Shown here: one piece after another, positions 27,716-36,837 of the stretch
Position numbering within the stretch: the first letter of the stretch is position 1
Layout: every line of letters begins with the position of its first letter
Source of the DNA: an uncultured Selenomonadaceae bacterium
GTDB taxonomy: Bacteria; Bacillota; Negativicutes; Selenomonadales; Selenomonadaceae
Direction: 5' to 3'
Assembly (NCBI GenBank): GCA_905234195.1
Contig: CAJOFR010000001.1
Location: forward strand, 35,057-99,056
DNA length: 64,000 nt
Position numbers and translations under genes: made by a program
The notes under the pieces: model-generated
Seen by the model: the letters and a program-made list of their open reading frames with translations, nothing else
What the model was told of the DNA's origin: nothing
Database searches by the model: none

Positions 27716-28519
27716 ATGACAATTATACTGCTGTTTATAGTTGCAGCAATTACTGGTATGGCATCAGTCTTGGACGAAGCCCAATTTCACCGTCCGGTTG
27801 TGGCGTGCACGATGACGGGTGCGGTTCTTGGCGATATGACTACAGGAATTATTCTCGGCGGTACTCTTGAGATGATGGCTCTTGGCTGGATGAACGTCGG
27901 CGCGGCAATGGCTCCGGATGCTGCTTTGGCATCAGTTGTTTCTACAATTCTTGTAATAGTTGGTCATCAAAGCATCGGTGCGGGTATTGCGCTGGCGGTT
28001 CCGCTGGCTGCAGCAGGTCAAGTTCTCACTATCTTCGTCCGTACGATTACGGTTTTCTTCCAGCATTTGGCGGATAAGTACGCCGAAGAGGGAAGTTGTC
28101 GCGGTATAGAGATGTGTCACTTTGCTGGTCTCATTCTTCAAGCACTGCGCGTTGCGATTCCCGCAATTGCAATTTATTTGGTTGCAGGTACTGATACTGT
28201 AAACAATGCACTTAATTCTATTCCGGAAGTTATTACTCGCGGTCTTCAGGTTGCCGGCGGATTTATCGTTGTTGTAGGTTACGCGATGGTTATCAATCTG
28301 ATGAACGCCCAAAAATTGATGGTCTATTTCTTCCTCGGGTTCCTTCTTGCGGTTTTCACTGACATCAACCTTATCGGTTTTGGTGCTATCGGTGCGATTT
28401 GCGCTTACTTCCATATTAAAGGTATGCAAACCGAAATTCACATTGACGAAGTTGCAGCAAGTGGTGGCGGCGGTGCCAAGATTGAAGGCGACGACATTGA
28501 CGATTCTGAATTGATGTAA
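27716..28519 (+). CDS. PTS mannose family EIIC permease
   Basis: A 267-residue polytopic membrane component of the mannose-family PTS that forms the sugar channel with EIID. Hydrophobic segments run throughout, with ILGGTLEMMALGWMNVGAAMAPDAALAS typical of EIIC. The C-terminal tail is acidic and glycine-rich (ASGGGGAKIEGDD) and would be cytoplasmic. The start is ATG 27716, 11 bases behind AAGGGG; the track starts at a GTG four codons earlier. EIID follows 15 bp downstream. Confidence 0.93.
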   Translation: MTIILLFIVAAITGMASVLDEAQFHRPVVACTMTGAVLGDMTTGIILGGTLEMMALGWMNVGAAMAPDAALASVVSTILVIVGHQSIGAGIALAVPLAAAGQVLTIFVRTITVFFQHLADKYAEEGSCRGIEMCHFAGLILQALRVAIPAIAIYLVAGTDTVNNALNSIPEVITRGLQVAGGFIVVVGYAMVINLMNAQKLMVYFFLGFLLAVFTDINLIGFGAIGAICAYFHIKGMQTEIHIDEVAASGGGGAKIEGDDIDDSELM

Positions 28520-28534
28520 GAGGAGGCGCACAAA

Positions 28535-29353
28535 ATGGAAAAGAAAGTTACAAAAGATGATCTGTTTTGGATGTTTGTCCGCTCAAATTTCCTGCTTGGA
28601 TCCTTCAACTTTGAGCGTATGCAGGCTATCGGATTCTGCGTTTCGATGATTCCAATTCTCAAGAGAGTTTATACCGGAGACGATTTGAAAGCCGCTCTTA
28701 GGCGTCACCTCGAATTCTTTAACACTCAGCCGTTTGTTGCTGCGGCAATTATGGGTATTATCGGTGCAATGGAGGAGAAAAAGGCTAACGGTGCTGACAT
28801 TAGCGAGGCCACGCTTTCCGGTGTTAAAGTCGGTCTTATCGGTCCTCTGGCTGGCGTTGGTGACCCTATATTCTGGGGTACACTTCGTCCGGTTCTCGCG
28901 GCTCTTGGTGCTGGCGTTGCTCTTACGGGCTCTTTAATTGGTCCGATGATATTTTTCATAGGTTTCAATGCGATTCGTCTTGCAACCCATTGGTACGGCG
29001 TTCAATACGGTTACGAAAAAGGTACCGCGCTCGTTGAAAATATTGGTGGTAATCAAATGCACTTCCTCACTGAAGGAGCTTCTGTTCTCGGTTTGTTGGT
29101 TATGGGCGCGCTCGTTGCAAAGTGGACGAGCGTTAACATGCCGTTAGTTATTTCCGAGTATACAAACTCTGCTGGCGAACATGTTGTAACAACGCTTCAG
29201 TCTATTCTTGACAGTTTGATGCCGAGTATTGTTCCTTTGCTGATGACTTTTGCGTGCATGTTCCTTCTCAAAAAGGGCGTCAATGCTTTGACGGTTATCG
29301 TCGGTTTGTTCGCGATTGGTATCATTGGGTACGCTGTTGGTCTTATGGCGTAA
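28535..29353 (+). CDS. PTS mannose family EIID
   Basis: This 272-residue EIID component begins with KKDLFWMFVRSNFLLGSFNFERMQAIGF-like sequence. The middle carries GPLAGVGDPIFWGTLRPVLAALGAG, a strongly conserved family block, and the C-terminus has several hydrophobic segments. It completes the EIIB-EIIC-EIID set. The ribosome site is AGGAGG. No regulator (for example a LevR-type sigma-54 activator) is adjacent. Confidence 0.94.
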   Translation: MEKKVTKDDLFWMFVRSNFLLGSFNFERMQAIGFCVSMIPILKRVYTGDDLKAALRRHLEFFNTQPFVAAAIMGIIGAMEEKKANGADISEATLSGVKVGLIGPLAGVGDPIFWGTLRPVLAALGAGVALTGSLIGPMIFFIGFNAIRLATHWYGVQYGYEKGTALVENIGGNQMHFLTEGASVLGLLVMGALVAKWTSVNMPLVISEYTNSAGEHVVTTLQSILDSLMPSIVPLLMTFACMFLLKKGVNALTVIVGLFAIGIIGYAVGLMA

Positions 29354-29421
29354 TTTAAAAATTTTGGGATTTTAAATGGGCTTTGCAATTTGCAAGGTCT
29401 ATTTTTTTCGGAGATGATTAA

Positions 29422-30597
29422 ATGAATTTGATAAATCGACCTTTGTACATAGAAAGACTAAAAAAATTGCGTGAACGTGACGAGATAAAAATTCTGGTCG
29501 GAGCGCGCGGTGTAGGTAAAACTTCAATTTTAGATTTATTTGCACAAAATTTATTAATGACCGGAATTAAGCGCGAAAATATAATCCGGATAGACCTCGA
29601 CACGCTGGAATTTCATAATTTAAAAAGGGAGGAGGAATTTTACGATCTCCTCATCACACAAATTTCAAAAAAAGAAAAAAATTTTTTATTGATAGATGAA
29701 ATAAGTAGAGTTAATAATTGGCAATTAGTTATTGATAAAATAAAAAAAGAATTTGAAACAGATATATACATTACCAGCTCTATAAAAATTTCAGATTTAA
29801 AATTTTCTTCAATATTATTAAATATTTTACCACTGTCATTTAGGGAATTTCAAACTTTCTATAAAACATCCGAGATCTTGACACTTCAAGATCAATTTGA
29901 ACTTTATCTAAAAATAGGGGGAATGCCAGCTACAATCCAAATGAGTTCCAATGCTTCAGCATTGGCATCGACGTTGACAAATAATTTTTCTTCATCACTT
30001 TTGCAAGACGTTTTCATTGGAAGCAAAATTACGGATTTTACCTTGATGACGAATTTGACAAAAAAACTCTCCGAACAAGCTGGAATAGTTCATTCGTTTA
30101 ATAGCATAAGTAAATTATTCAACGACAAGCCTGCCGTCCGTACGATAGAAAATTACACTGCCAATTTACTTCGATCTCATCTGTTTTACTCAATTCCTGT
30201 GAAGGATTTCAATAGTTCGCATGTTCTTTCTCGTTACACGAAATACTATCCTGTTGACTTCGGCTACAGAAATTTGATACTTGGCGATCAATTTTATACA
30301 CAAGAAATTTTGGAAACTGTCGTTTATTTTGAACTTTTACGTCTGGGAGTAGACGTATCCGGTTGCCGAATCGGTAAATCAATTGTTCTTCAAGCTGACC
30401 GTAAGGAATTAGATGACAAAATTTATATCAATGTCGTAAAAAATACAAACATTAAGGACAAAGGGGCACCATACTCACCACTTCGTTCAATTAAAAATTT
30501 ATTTGCAAAATGGGTTATTACTGCGGAAGAAAATATTTCAAATTCTGCAGATGGTATAAAAGTTACAAATATTTTAGATTTTCTCATGTCTGAATAA
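29422..30597 (+). CDS. AAA_14/DUF4143 ATPase, degenerate C-terminal domain
   Basis: A 391-residue protein of the widespread but poorly understood AAA_14 plus DUF4143 family. The N-terminal ATPase has Walker A VGARGVGKTS and Walker B FLLIDEIS. Family landmarks PLSFREF and LKIGGMPA follow. The C-terminal domain normally carries a restriction-nuclease-like core with an acidic residue in an xDF motif and a following Q/E-x-K/V strand. Here these positions read SIVLQ and YINV, so the acidic residue appears lost. The sensor segment reads ITSS where the second copy has LTGS. It is monocistronic behind the PTS operon and closed by a terminator. Confidence 0.85.
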   Translation: MNLINRPLYIERLKKLRERDEIKILVGARGVGKTSILDLFAQNLLMTGIKRENIIRIDLDTLEFHNLKREEEFYDLLITQISKKEKNFLLIDEISRVNNWQLVIDKIKKEFETDIYITSSIKISDLKFSSILLNILPLSFREFQTFYKTSEILTLQDQFELYLKIGGMPATIQMSSNASALASTLTNNFSSSLLQDVFIGSKITDFTLMTNLTKKLSEQAGIVHSFNSISKLFNDKPAVRTIENYTANLLRSHLFYSIPVKDFNSSHVLSRYTKYYPVDFGYRNLILGDQFYTQEILETVVYFELLRLGVDVSGCRIGKSIVLQADRKELDDKIYINVVKNTNIKDKGAPYSPLRSIKNLFAKWVITAEENISNSADGIKVTNILDFLMSE

Positions 30598-30612
30598 CTT
30601 CCCGTTAAGCAA

Positions 30613-30650
30613 AAAACCTCAACAAATAAATGTTGAGGTTAATTTTTTAT
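30613..30650 (+). terminator. Terminator after the first DUF4143 ATPase
   Basis: The perfect arms AACCTCAACA and TGTTGAGGTT with a 6-base loop are followed by AATTTTTTAT. Upstream A-runs mean it could also serve the converging gene. Confidence 0.9.
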
Positions 30651-30689
30651 AATTATGCACTTTAAAAATTATATTCTCTTTTAGAGCTT

Positions 30690-31568
30690 TCATTCTTCAA
30701 TAATGAAAGTGTACCCTGCATCAAAGGATTCGCTAACAAGAAGTTTGATTATACCATCTTTTTCAGCAATATCGCCCATGAAGTCATCAAAATCAGCATG
30801 ACCGAGCCAAGGTTCAATACAAAGAAACGGTGCTCCGCCTTGAGCCGGAGTCCAAATTCCCCAAAAAGGGAATCCCTTAGCTCGAATTTTTATAGATTTA
30901 CTACCTTTACGAGAGCAAAGCGAAATCTCATCAGATTTCAAATTATCGAAGACAAGAGCGTCGCTTTTGAAAATATCATAGTTCAAATTAAGCTCATTAC
31001 CATCAATCGTTGGAATTCTTTCATGTGAAAGAGTTCCAGAAGGAGATAATAAAATGCGGCTAGAATTTTCAGCAACATTAAATTTAAGATAATAGTCTTC
31101 GAAAGATTCGTTTTCCAAAATTGGGCATTTAAGTGCAGGATGGGCTCCAATTGAAAAATATATGTCTTTATCATCGACATTTCTAACTGTCCATATAACT
31201 TCAATTTTATTTGATTTTAGAATATAAGCTACTTCAAGCTGAAATTTATAAGGATATACCTTAAGAGTTTCACTACTCCAATTCAGTTGAAAAGTGATTT
31301 CGTCGACAGTTTCACGAATACATGTAAAATTTGAAATTCTTCCAAAACCGTGTTGAGGCAATTCAAATTCTCTACCTTCAGCACGGTATTTCCCACCTAC
31401 CAGCTTGCCGACAATCGGAAAAAGTACGGGAGAAGTATATCTCCACCATTTGGGGTCACCGTCGAAGAGATAGTCTGTGCCATTCATCGAACTTTTGATT
31501 GATTTTAACTCGGCTCCATAATCTTCGACAGTCACCGTGAGAATCTCATTTTTTAAGGTATGCAACAT
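30690..31568 (-). CDS. Aldose 1-epimerase-like protein (LacX-type)
   Basis: A 292-residue galactose-mutarotase-fold protein of the LacX/aldose 1-epimerase-like group. Visible blocks are YGAELKSIKS, SPVLFPIVGKL, PQHGFGR (likely catalytic His region) and FSIGAHPALKCP. Family members interconvert sugar anomers, but this subgroup's substrate is not settled. Start ATG behind AGGGAGG. It is the last of three or four minus-strand genes of the accessory block and the only one with a metabolic signature. Confidence 0.85.
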   Translation of the reverse strand: MLHTLKNEILTVTVEDYGAELKSIKSSMNGTDYLFDGDPKWWRYTSPVLFPIVGKLVGGKYRAEGREFELPQHGFGRISNFTCIRETVDEITFQLNWSSETLKVYPYKFQLEVAYILKSNKIEVIWTVRNVDDKDIYFSIGAHPALKCPILENESFEDYYLKFNVAENSSRILLSPSGTLSHERIPTIDGNELNLNYDIFKSDALVFDNLKSDEISLCSRKGSKSIKIRAKGFPFWGIWTPAQGGAPFLCIEPWLGHADFDDFMGDIAEKDGIIKLLVSESFDAGYTFIIEE

Positions 31569-31624
31569 ATCTATACCTCCCTAGAAATCAATTGATCTGA
31601 TTTAAAATTATAAAAACTTGCCGA

Positions 31625-32182
31625 CTATTCCTTGCCGTATGTTTTCTTAAAGGCATAACAATATCCGACCTCAAAACATTCCTCCAAGAAATTTCTACCT
31701 GCACTATTCTCCAGTTCATCCAAGTTATTCTTCCTCCGGGAAGAATTGTAAATATTTTCACCATCAAAGAAAAATGTTTGAATAGTTGCCTTCGAATTTT
31801 GGGGAGAAATATTTTTTCCAATCGGAAAAATGTGCTGTTCCCAGCTACATTCTTTTTTTGAGTTTTTTATAATTTTCAACGAATATCTATCCAGAAAGTA
31901 AGCATTTCCATTGAAAAAGGCAACAAAAACATGATTTTTATCATTGAAAATTCTCTTTGGGTCAGATGGCGACAAACGCTCACCCCTAAGAGATAAAAGT
32001 TTCATTTTTGTTTCAAACTCCTCAAACTCACTCCAATCGCTACCGATTGAAGTATTCTTTGCTGGATTTTCTTTTTCGATATTTTTTTCAATTTTGATTT
32101 TTGGCAAGTCGTACGCTGCCTCTACCATACCTGAAAAAAAGACCAACGAGACTAAAATAGCGTTTATTGTAAATCGTAACAA
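31625..32182 (-). CDS. Secreted hypothetical protein
   Basis: I do not recognise this 185-residue protein. A signal peptide is clear (about residues 2-22, INAILVSLVFFSGMVEA). The mature part is charged, with two segments that read like a repeated KxxxFNDKNHVFVAFFNGNAYFLDR-type beta unit and a later FFFDGENIYNSSR. I chose TTG 32182 because AGGAAG lies ten bases upstream and the signal peptide then starts at once. It lies eight bases after the YopX gene, so the two are likely co-transcribed. Confidence 0.6.
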   Translation of the reverse strand: MLRFTINAILVSLVFFSGMVEAAYDLPKIKIEKNIEKENPAKNTSIGSDWSEFEEFETKMKLLSLRGERLSPSDPKRIFNDKNHVFVAFFNGNAYFLDRYSLKIIKNSKKECSWEQHIFPIGKNISPQNSKATIQTFFFDGENIYNSSRRKNNLDELENSAGRNFLEECFEVGYCYAFKKTYGKE

Positions 32183-32189
32183 TTCCAAC

Positions 32190-32672
32190 TCACTTCCTGT
32201 TATACGTAATCGATTCAACGATACCCACCTTTTGAAAATCATCGACATTATTTTTCGGAGCAGATATTTTTTTCAGCAAATGCGGATGCTCAAAGCAATT
32301 ACCTAAAATTTTCAATTTCCAATTTTTAATGTCATATAACGGTCGAATATCATCGCTCTTATCATGACGTACAACAAAACAGCCATGAAAAAATTCTACC
32401 AGCCCTATCTTGCCATCGTCGAACGAAATAATGTCATCTTCGTAAATTTCCAACCCTTCGCTGTCTAAAAGTCCGGTGAACTGACCTATGGTTTCAGCTT
32501 CAACACGATAACCTTCGTAACCATTTTCGTAAACAAAAATATGAGCCTGCGGACCGGGATCGCCGTAAGTTCCGCGCTTCAAATAAAAACCATAAATCCA
32601 AACTCTATTGGTTTCACCGCTAAATATTTGAAAAGTCTTTAGACCGCGATACTTAATCTCACGTTCAGCCAT
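32190..32672 (-). CDS. YopX family protein
   Basis: A 160-residue protein with the YopX signature: REIKYRGLKTF at the start, then VWIYGFYLKRG, ETIGQFTGLLDSEGLEIYEDDII and a C-terminal LGNCFEHPHLL. YopX proteins are mostly found in phages and prophages of Firmicutes and their function is unknown. No other phage gene surrounds it, so it is either a remnant or domesticated. The start ATG 32672 has GAGGAG eight bases upstream; the track's start lies inside that ribosome site. It is followed by the secreted orphan. Confidence 0.85.
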   Translation of the reverse strand: MAEREIKYRGLKTFQIFSGETNRVWIYGFYLKRGTYGDPGPQAHIFVYENGYEGYRVEAETIGQFTGLLDSEGLEIYEDDIISFDDGKIGLVEFFHGCFVVRHDKSDDIRPLYDIKNWKLKILGNCFEHPHLLKKISAPKNNVDDFQKVGIVESITYNRK

Positions 32673-32719
32673 AATAAACACTCCTCATTTAACAGTTTAC
32701 GCAATTTTACTACAGCTCA

Positions 32720-33922
32720 CTATTTACTTAACAAAAAATCCGTTATGGTGATGTTTTTAACGCTACCTTTTAATTTAACAGGTTTCAAAGAAATCAACAG
32801 TTTATTGGCACTTTCAGGTAATTTGTGTAGAGGTCTTAGCAACTTTCCTAGAGAAGATTTTTTATCTGTAGCAAGAACTTGAATGTAAATTTCTTCGTTT
32901 GCCGAAACAGCCAGAAAATCTATCGTCATTTTCCCAAGTCGAGCGCAATAAATTTCGTACCCGCGACTCCAAAGCTCCGTGAAAATAACATTTTTCATCA
33001 ACGCCATTTCATCAAAGCGGCTGAAATTCAACAACGCATTGCAAATTCCGGTATCCACACAGTAAAAACTCTCCGCGCCATTCAAAAAAGCGTCTTTTTT
33101 TATGTCATATCGACGAATTTTCTTAAAAAGACCTATCTCATCAGTCAATTTTAAATAATTTTCCAGAGTGAAAGAGGTAGTTTTGCGATTACTCTCAAGC
33201 AGATAATCGTTTATCGCATTAGGTCTTATGGGTTGCCCAATATTTAGCGCGAGGAATTGCATGATGGCGTTGAACACGTCGGAATCTCTTAGGGAATACA
33301 CTCTGATAATATCCTTGAAAATAGCTTCGTAATATAGCCCCGCCACTAAACGCTCTTTTATTTTTTTTGTTTCAGTACCTTCGGCAACAATCGGCATCCC
33401 ACCAAAATTCAAATAATCACGAAAAATCGCTAAATTAGCTACATCTGAATTTTCATAAACCTGAACGTTCTTTGAAGATATTTCTGCATACTCGCTGAAA
33501 GACAACGGGGACACGCGAATAATATCAAAATTGTCGGGCAAAAGCGGAGCTATCTTGTTCACTAGGACATTCTCGTTTGAACCGGTCAAGTAAATTTCTA
33601 CCGGTGCTCCCAAAAAGAACGCATTAACGGCCTTTTCCCATCCCGCGACAAGTTGAATTTCGTCAAAAAGAAGATACGCATGATCCAAATTTTCTATTTT
33701 TTCATTGACATACATGTATAACTGCTGGAAATTTGATAAACTCTCGGTCTCTTCAAAATTTATGAAGACAATCTCTTCTTCCGAAACTCCACTAAATTTT
33801 AAATGATCCATGAAAATTTTCAACAAGGTAGTTTTTCCCGTGCCGCGAAAACCCGTTATCAATTTAATCGAGAAATTTTTTTGAAGTTCCAACATCTTTT
33901 CTAAATATACTGCGCGATTCAA
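32720..33922 (-). CDS. AAA_14/DUF4143 ATPase, intact
   Basis: This 400-residue second member of the AAA_14 plus DUF4143 family has Walker A TGFRGTGKTT, Walker B YLLFDEIQ, sensor YLTGSN, PLSFSEY and NFGGMPI. The C-terminal nuclease-like domain keeps the acidic motif TIDFLA and the YIQV strand that the first copy lacks. The start is TTG behind GGTGAG. The protein's cellular role is unknown; the family is often multi-copy in anaerobes. It begins a minus-strand unit divergent from mreB. Confidence 0.88.
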   Translation of the reverse strand: MNRAVYLEKMLELQKNFSIKLITGFRGTGKTTLLKIFMDHLKFSGVSEEEIVFINFEETESLSNFQQLYMYVNEKIENLDHAYLLFDEIQLVAGWEKAVNAFFLGAPVEIYLTGSNENVLVNKIAPLLPDNFDIIRVSPLSFSEYAEISSKNVQVYENSDVANLAIFRDYLNFGGMPIVAEGTETKKIKERLVAGLYYEAIFKDIIRVYSLRDSDVFNAIMQFLALNIGQPIRPNAINDYLLESNRKTTSFTLENYLKLTDEIGLFKKIRRYDIKKDAFLNGAESFYCVDTGICNALLNFSRFDEMALMKNVIFTELWSRGYEIYCARLGKMTIDFLAVSANEEIYIQVLATDKKSSLGKLLRPLHKLPESANKLLISLKPVKLKGSVKNITITDFLLSK

Positions 33923-33958
33923 CTTTTCTCACCACACCGTCGAAAATTACTTTGGAGT

Positions 33959-33987
33959 ATTTTACAACATTACATAATTATTTTCAA
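33959..33987 (-). promoter_or_regulatory. Promoter of the second DUF4143 ATPase gene
   Basis: On the minus strand TTGAAA and TAAAAT lie 17 bp apart, each one mismatch from consensus, about 40 bp upstream of the TTG start. It lies in the 330-bp divergent gap before mreB. Confidence 0.7.
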
Positions 33988-34073
33988 GGAATATAGCGAA
34001 ATAAACTTAAAATATTATTTATAATTGAAGATTTTTTTATTTCACGCACGAAATAACTTTTATTGACATGTCC

Positions 34074-34102
34074 TTTACAAATTCTAAATCGGCTGATAAA
34101 AT
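34074..34102 (+). promoter_or_regulatory. mreB promoter, distal
   Basis: TTTACA, 17 bp and TAAAAT preceded by TGA (extended -10). It is the upstream member of two tandem candidate promoters in the 330-bp gap 33923-34252, which otherwise contains no gene. Confidence 0.65.
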
Positions 34103-34147
34103 AACCTTGTTGAAATATTTCAGACGCATTTTATATATCCGTTCGCA

Positions 34148-34175
34148 TTGCAAAGTAAAATAAATGTGGTAAAAT
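34148..34175 (+). promoter_or_regulatory. mreB promoter, proximal
   Basis: TTGCAA, a 16-bp spacer and TAAAAT, about 77 bp upstream of the mreB ATG. Confidence 0.6.
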
Positions 34176-34252
34176 GTTTCCGTTACAAGTCAGTTTGACT
34201 TTGACAGTAGATAGAAATTCCCACCGGTTTAATGAAGGGAGTAGTTAGGTAA

Positions 34253-35290
34253 ATGTTTGGATTGTTTGGTGGATCGCGAGACATGGGCATTGACCTTGGG
34301 ACGGCTAATACGCTCGTTCATGTTAAGGGTCGCGGAATTGTCCTGCGCGAACCTTCAGTCGTTGCTATAGAGCGTGATACAGGTGGAGTGTTGGCGGTCG
34401 GGGACGAGGCCAAGAGAATGATTGGTCGCACGCCCGGAAATATAATCGCCATTCGTCCTATGAAAGATGGCGTTATTGCTGATTTTGATGTGACGCAGAC
34501 GATGCTTAAGTATTTTATTCGGAAGGCGATGAACACAAAATCTTTCGTACGTCCTCGAGTGGTTGTCGGGGTTCCTTCCGGCGTTACTGAAGTCGAAAAA
34601 CGCGCCGTTATAGACGCTGCGCAACAGGCAGGTGCGCGAGAGGCCTATTTAATCGAGGAGCCTATGGCAGCGGCGATAGGGGCCGGTCTTCCCGTCGAAG
34701 AGGCAACGGGAAATATGGTAGTCGATATAGGCGGCGGTACAACGGAAATTGCAGTTATTTCGCTCGGAGGAATTGTGACAAGCCGTTCTATCCGAATTGG
34801 CGGCGACGAAATGGATTCTTCAATCGTTCAGTACATTAAGAGACTTTATAATTTGATGATTGGCGAGCGCACGGCTGAAGAAATTAAAATTAACGTCGGG
34901 ACAGCGATTGTGACGCCTAAAACCGAAAAAACAATGGAAATTCGCGGCAGGGATCTTGTGAGCGGTTTGCCCAAAACTTTGACGATTAAATCCAGTGAAG
35001 TTCGTGAGGCTTTGGGAGATCCAATTTACAAAATTGTTGACGCCGTGAAAGGAACTCTTGAGAAAACGCCACCCGAATTGGCCGCTGATGTTATGGATCA
35101 CGGAATTATGATGACGGGTGGCGGGGCTCTTCTTTCAAATCTCGACAAATTAATTTCTCAAGAAACCGGGATGCCCGTCCTTGTCGCCGAGGACTCTTTG
35201 AGTTGCGTCGGGGAAGGAACGGGCAGAGCACTTGAGGATTTAAATCTTTTGAAAAGAGTAGTAATGACTTCAAAGAAATTGAGACAATGA
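34253..35290 (+). CDS. mreB: Rod shape-determining actin-like protein MreB
   Basis: A 345-residue actin homologue that forms membrane-bound filaments guiding lateral wall synthesis. Phosphate-binding motifs IDLGTANT and VDIGGGTTE and the adenosine motif MTGGGALL are visible. The N-terminal MFGLFGG likely contributes membrane contact. It overlaps mreC by four bases (ATGA). This starts a block with mreC, mreD and PBP2, the elongasome set, which is consistent with a rod-shaped or curved cell. Confidence 0.98.
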   Translation: MFGLFGGSRDMGIDLGTANTLVHVKGRGIVLREPSVVAIERDTGGVLAVGDEAKRMIGRTPGNIIAIRPMKDGVIADFDVTQTMLKYFIRKAMNTKSFVRPRVVVGVPSGVTEVEKRAVIDAAQQAGAREAYLIEEPMAAAIGAGLPVEEATGNMVVDIGGGTTEIAVISLGGIVTSRSIRIGGDEMDSSIVQYIKRLYNLMIGERTAEEIKINVGTAIVTPKTEKTMEIRGRDLVSGLPKTLTIKSSEVREALGDPIYKIVDAVKGTLEKTPPELAADVMDHGIMMTGGGALLSNLDKLISQETGMPVLVAEDSLSCVGEGTGRALEDLNLLKRVVMTSKKLRQ

Positions 35291-36267
35291 GAAATTTTAC
35301 TCGTAAAAAAAATAACCCCGTAAGAAAAATTATCGCATTGATTGTAGTTTTCGTCGTGGTTTTTTGTTCTATTTTTTTGGCGTCGAAAGGGAAACTTGAA
35401 TTTAAAATTGCAGATAAGGCAACAATGGGCGTGCTTTCTCCTTTTCAGAATGGTTTTGCGTGGATTGGTAGCAAGATAATCCTTCTGAAAGATACGGTCA
35501 TAGAAATTCAGAATTTGCACGAACAGAACAATCAGTTGAGGAAAGAAGTTGAGCTTTTGCGCGCACAAAATCTTACTGCTTCGGAATTTGCCGCCGAAAA
35601 TCAAAGGCTTCGCGCATTGCTCGGCTACAAACAAGTCTCGACACAATTCGATCTTGTTGCCGCAAGTGTTGTTGGGCGTGAGGCTGCGACTTGGTCTAGA
35701 GTTATTTTGATAAATCGCGGCACAATCGACGGCATTGCGGACAACATGACGGTCGTCACCGAGATGGGGCTCGTCGGGCATGTGCTGGAGGCGGGCGTCA
35801 ATACTTCAAAAGTGCAACTTATGCTGGACGCGCGCTCTTCAGTCGGAACGATTATTCAAAGACCGGAATCGCGTGTGGCGGGGATTGTTGAAGGCGATAT
35901 GAATAATCCAAATAGTCCGCGCATGATCAATATCCCAAAAGACGCAGATGTGCAAGTAAACGATATTGTGGTGACTTCCGGTTTTGGCGGGATTTATCCG
36001 AAAGGGATTGTCGTCGGCAAAATTAAAGATATTCACAACGACGAAGGAGGCTTGCTGAAGTATGGAATTGTTGAGACTTCGGTAAATTTTGAAAAATTAG
36101 AGGATGTCGCCGTCATAGTTGCGTCACGCGAAGCACCACCTGAACCTTTGAAACCCCCCGAACAAACTCCAGGCACTGAAACAGATCTCGAACAAAATGC
36201 AGAACAGACTCAGGAGGAACAACGACAGGAATTTAGTTCGGATTTTGCCGGAGGTGACGAGGAGTGA
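35287..36267 (+). CDS. mreC: Rod shape-determining protein MreC
   Basis: A 326-residue bitopic protein with one N-terminal membrane helix (about residues 12-32). A coiled coil ([22 protein letters not shown]) and a periplasmic beta domain follow ([40 protein letters not shown]). It activates the RodA-PBP2 synthase. The last 60 residues are Pro/Glu/Gln-rich and probably disordered, longer than in E. coli. Overlaps of four bases on both sides couple it to mreB and mreD. Confidence 0.96.
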   Translation: MRNFTRKKNNPVRKIIALIVVFVVVFCSIFLASKGKLEFKIADKATMGVLSPFQNGFAWIGSKIILLKDTVIEIQNLHEQNNQLRKEVELLRAQNLTASEFAAENQRLRALLGYKQVSTQFDLVAASVVGREAATWSRVILINRGTIDGIADNMTVVTEMGLVGHVLEAGVNTSKVQLMLDARSSVGTIIQRPESRVAGIVEGDMNNPNSPRMINIPKDADVQVNDIVVTSGFGGIYPKGIVVGKIKDIHNDEGGLLKYGIVETSVNFEKLEDVAVIVASREAPPEPLKPPEQTPGTETDLEQNAEQTQEEQRQEFSSDFAGGDEE

Positions 36268-36758
36268 AAATGGTCGTCTCGTGGGCGATAATTATCGTGC
36301 TGTTGTACGCCGCACAAACGTCGCTCTTCACTTTCGTTGACTATAACGGGGTCAGCGTCAATTTAATGCTTTTACTGACGGTTTCAGTAGCACTTGTGCA
36401 CGGATATTGGAAGGGCGTCGCGATGGGCTTTGTAACCGGCTTAATACAGGATTTAACTATGGGGGATTTTTTTGGGTGCGCAATTTTTAGCTACATGATA
36501 ATAGGACTCGTCGCCGGAAGATTATCGCCCAGAATTTTTAAGGATCAATTCATTTTTCCGCTTTTGGGCGCGCCAATAGCCGTTGTCGTACATTTTTTTA
36601 TAATGATTGGATTTATATTTTTTCTTGGGTACCAAATTGATCTCCTGTACATGCTACAAGCGATTCTGTTACCGCTGATTTTTTATCAACTTGTATTCGC
36701 TATTCCGGTCTATAAAATTGTATTTGATTTTGATGAATTTACGCAACGTCACGGTTAA
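36264..36758 (+). CDS. mreD: Rod shape-determining protein MreD
   Basis: A 164-residue membrane protein with five or six hydrophobic segments, the third gene of the mreBCD operon. The family motif region GFVTGLIQDLTMGDFFGC is present. The start is GTG in a GTGA overlap with the mreC stop. Its assignment rests on the motif and on the invariant gene order. Confidence 0.92.
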   Translation: MKMVVSWAIIIVLLYAAQTSLFTFVDYNGVSVNLMLLLTVSVALVHGYWKGVAMGFVTGLIQDLTMGDFFGCAIFSYMIIGLVAGRLSPRIFKDQFIFPLLGAPIAVVVHFFIMIGFIFFLGYQIDLLYMLQAILLPLIFYQLVFAIPVYKIVFDFDEFTQRHG

Positions 36759-36837
36759 TTAAATTTCAAGTAAATAATTTTTTTACAGTCGGAAAAATTA
36801 GTTCTTGTTTCAAATTTTTGTTGAAAGAGGATTTTTT

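Noticed and set aside
30690-33922. Prophage remnant because of the YopX gene
   Set aside because: No integrase, structural, lysis or attachment sequences are visible around it; one phage-type gene is not enough.
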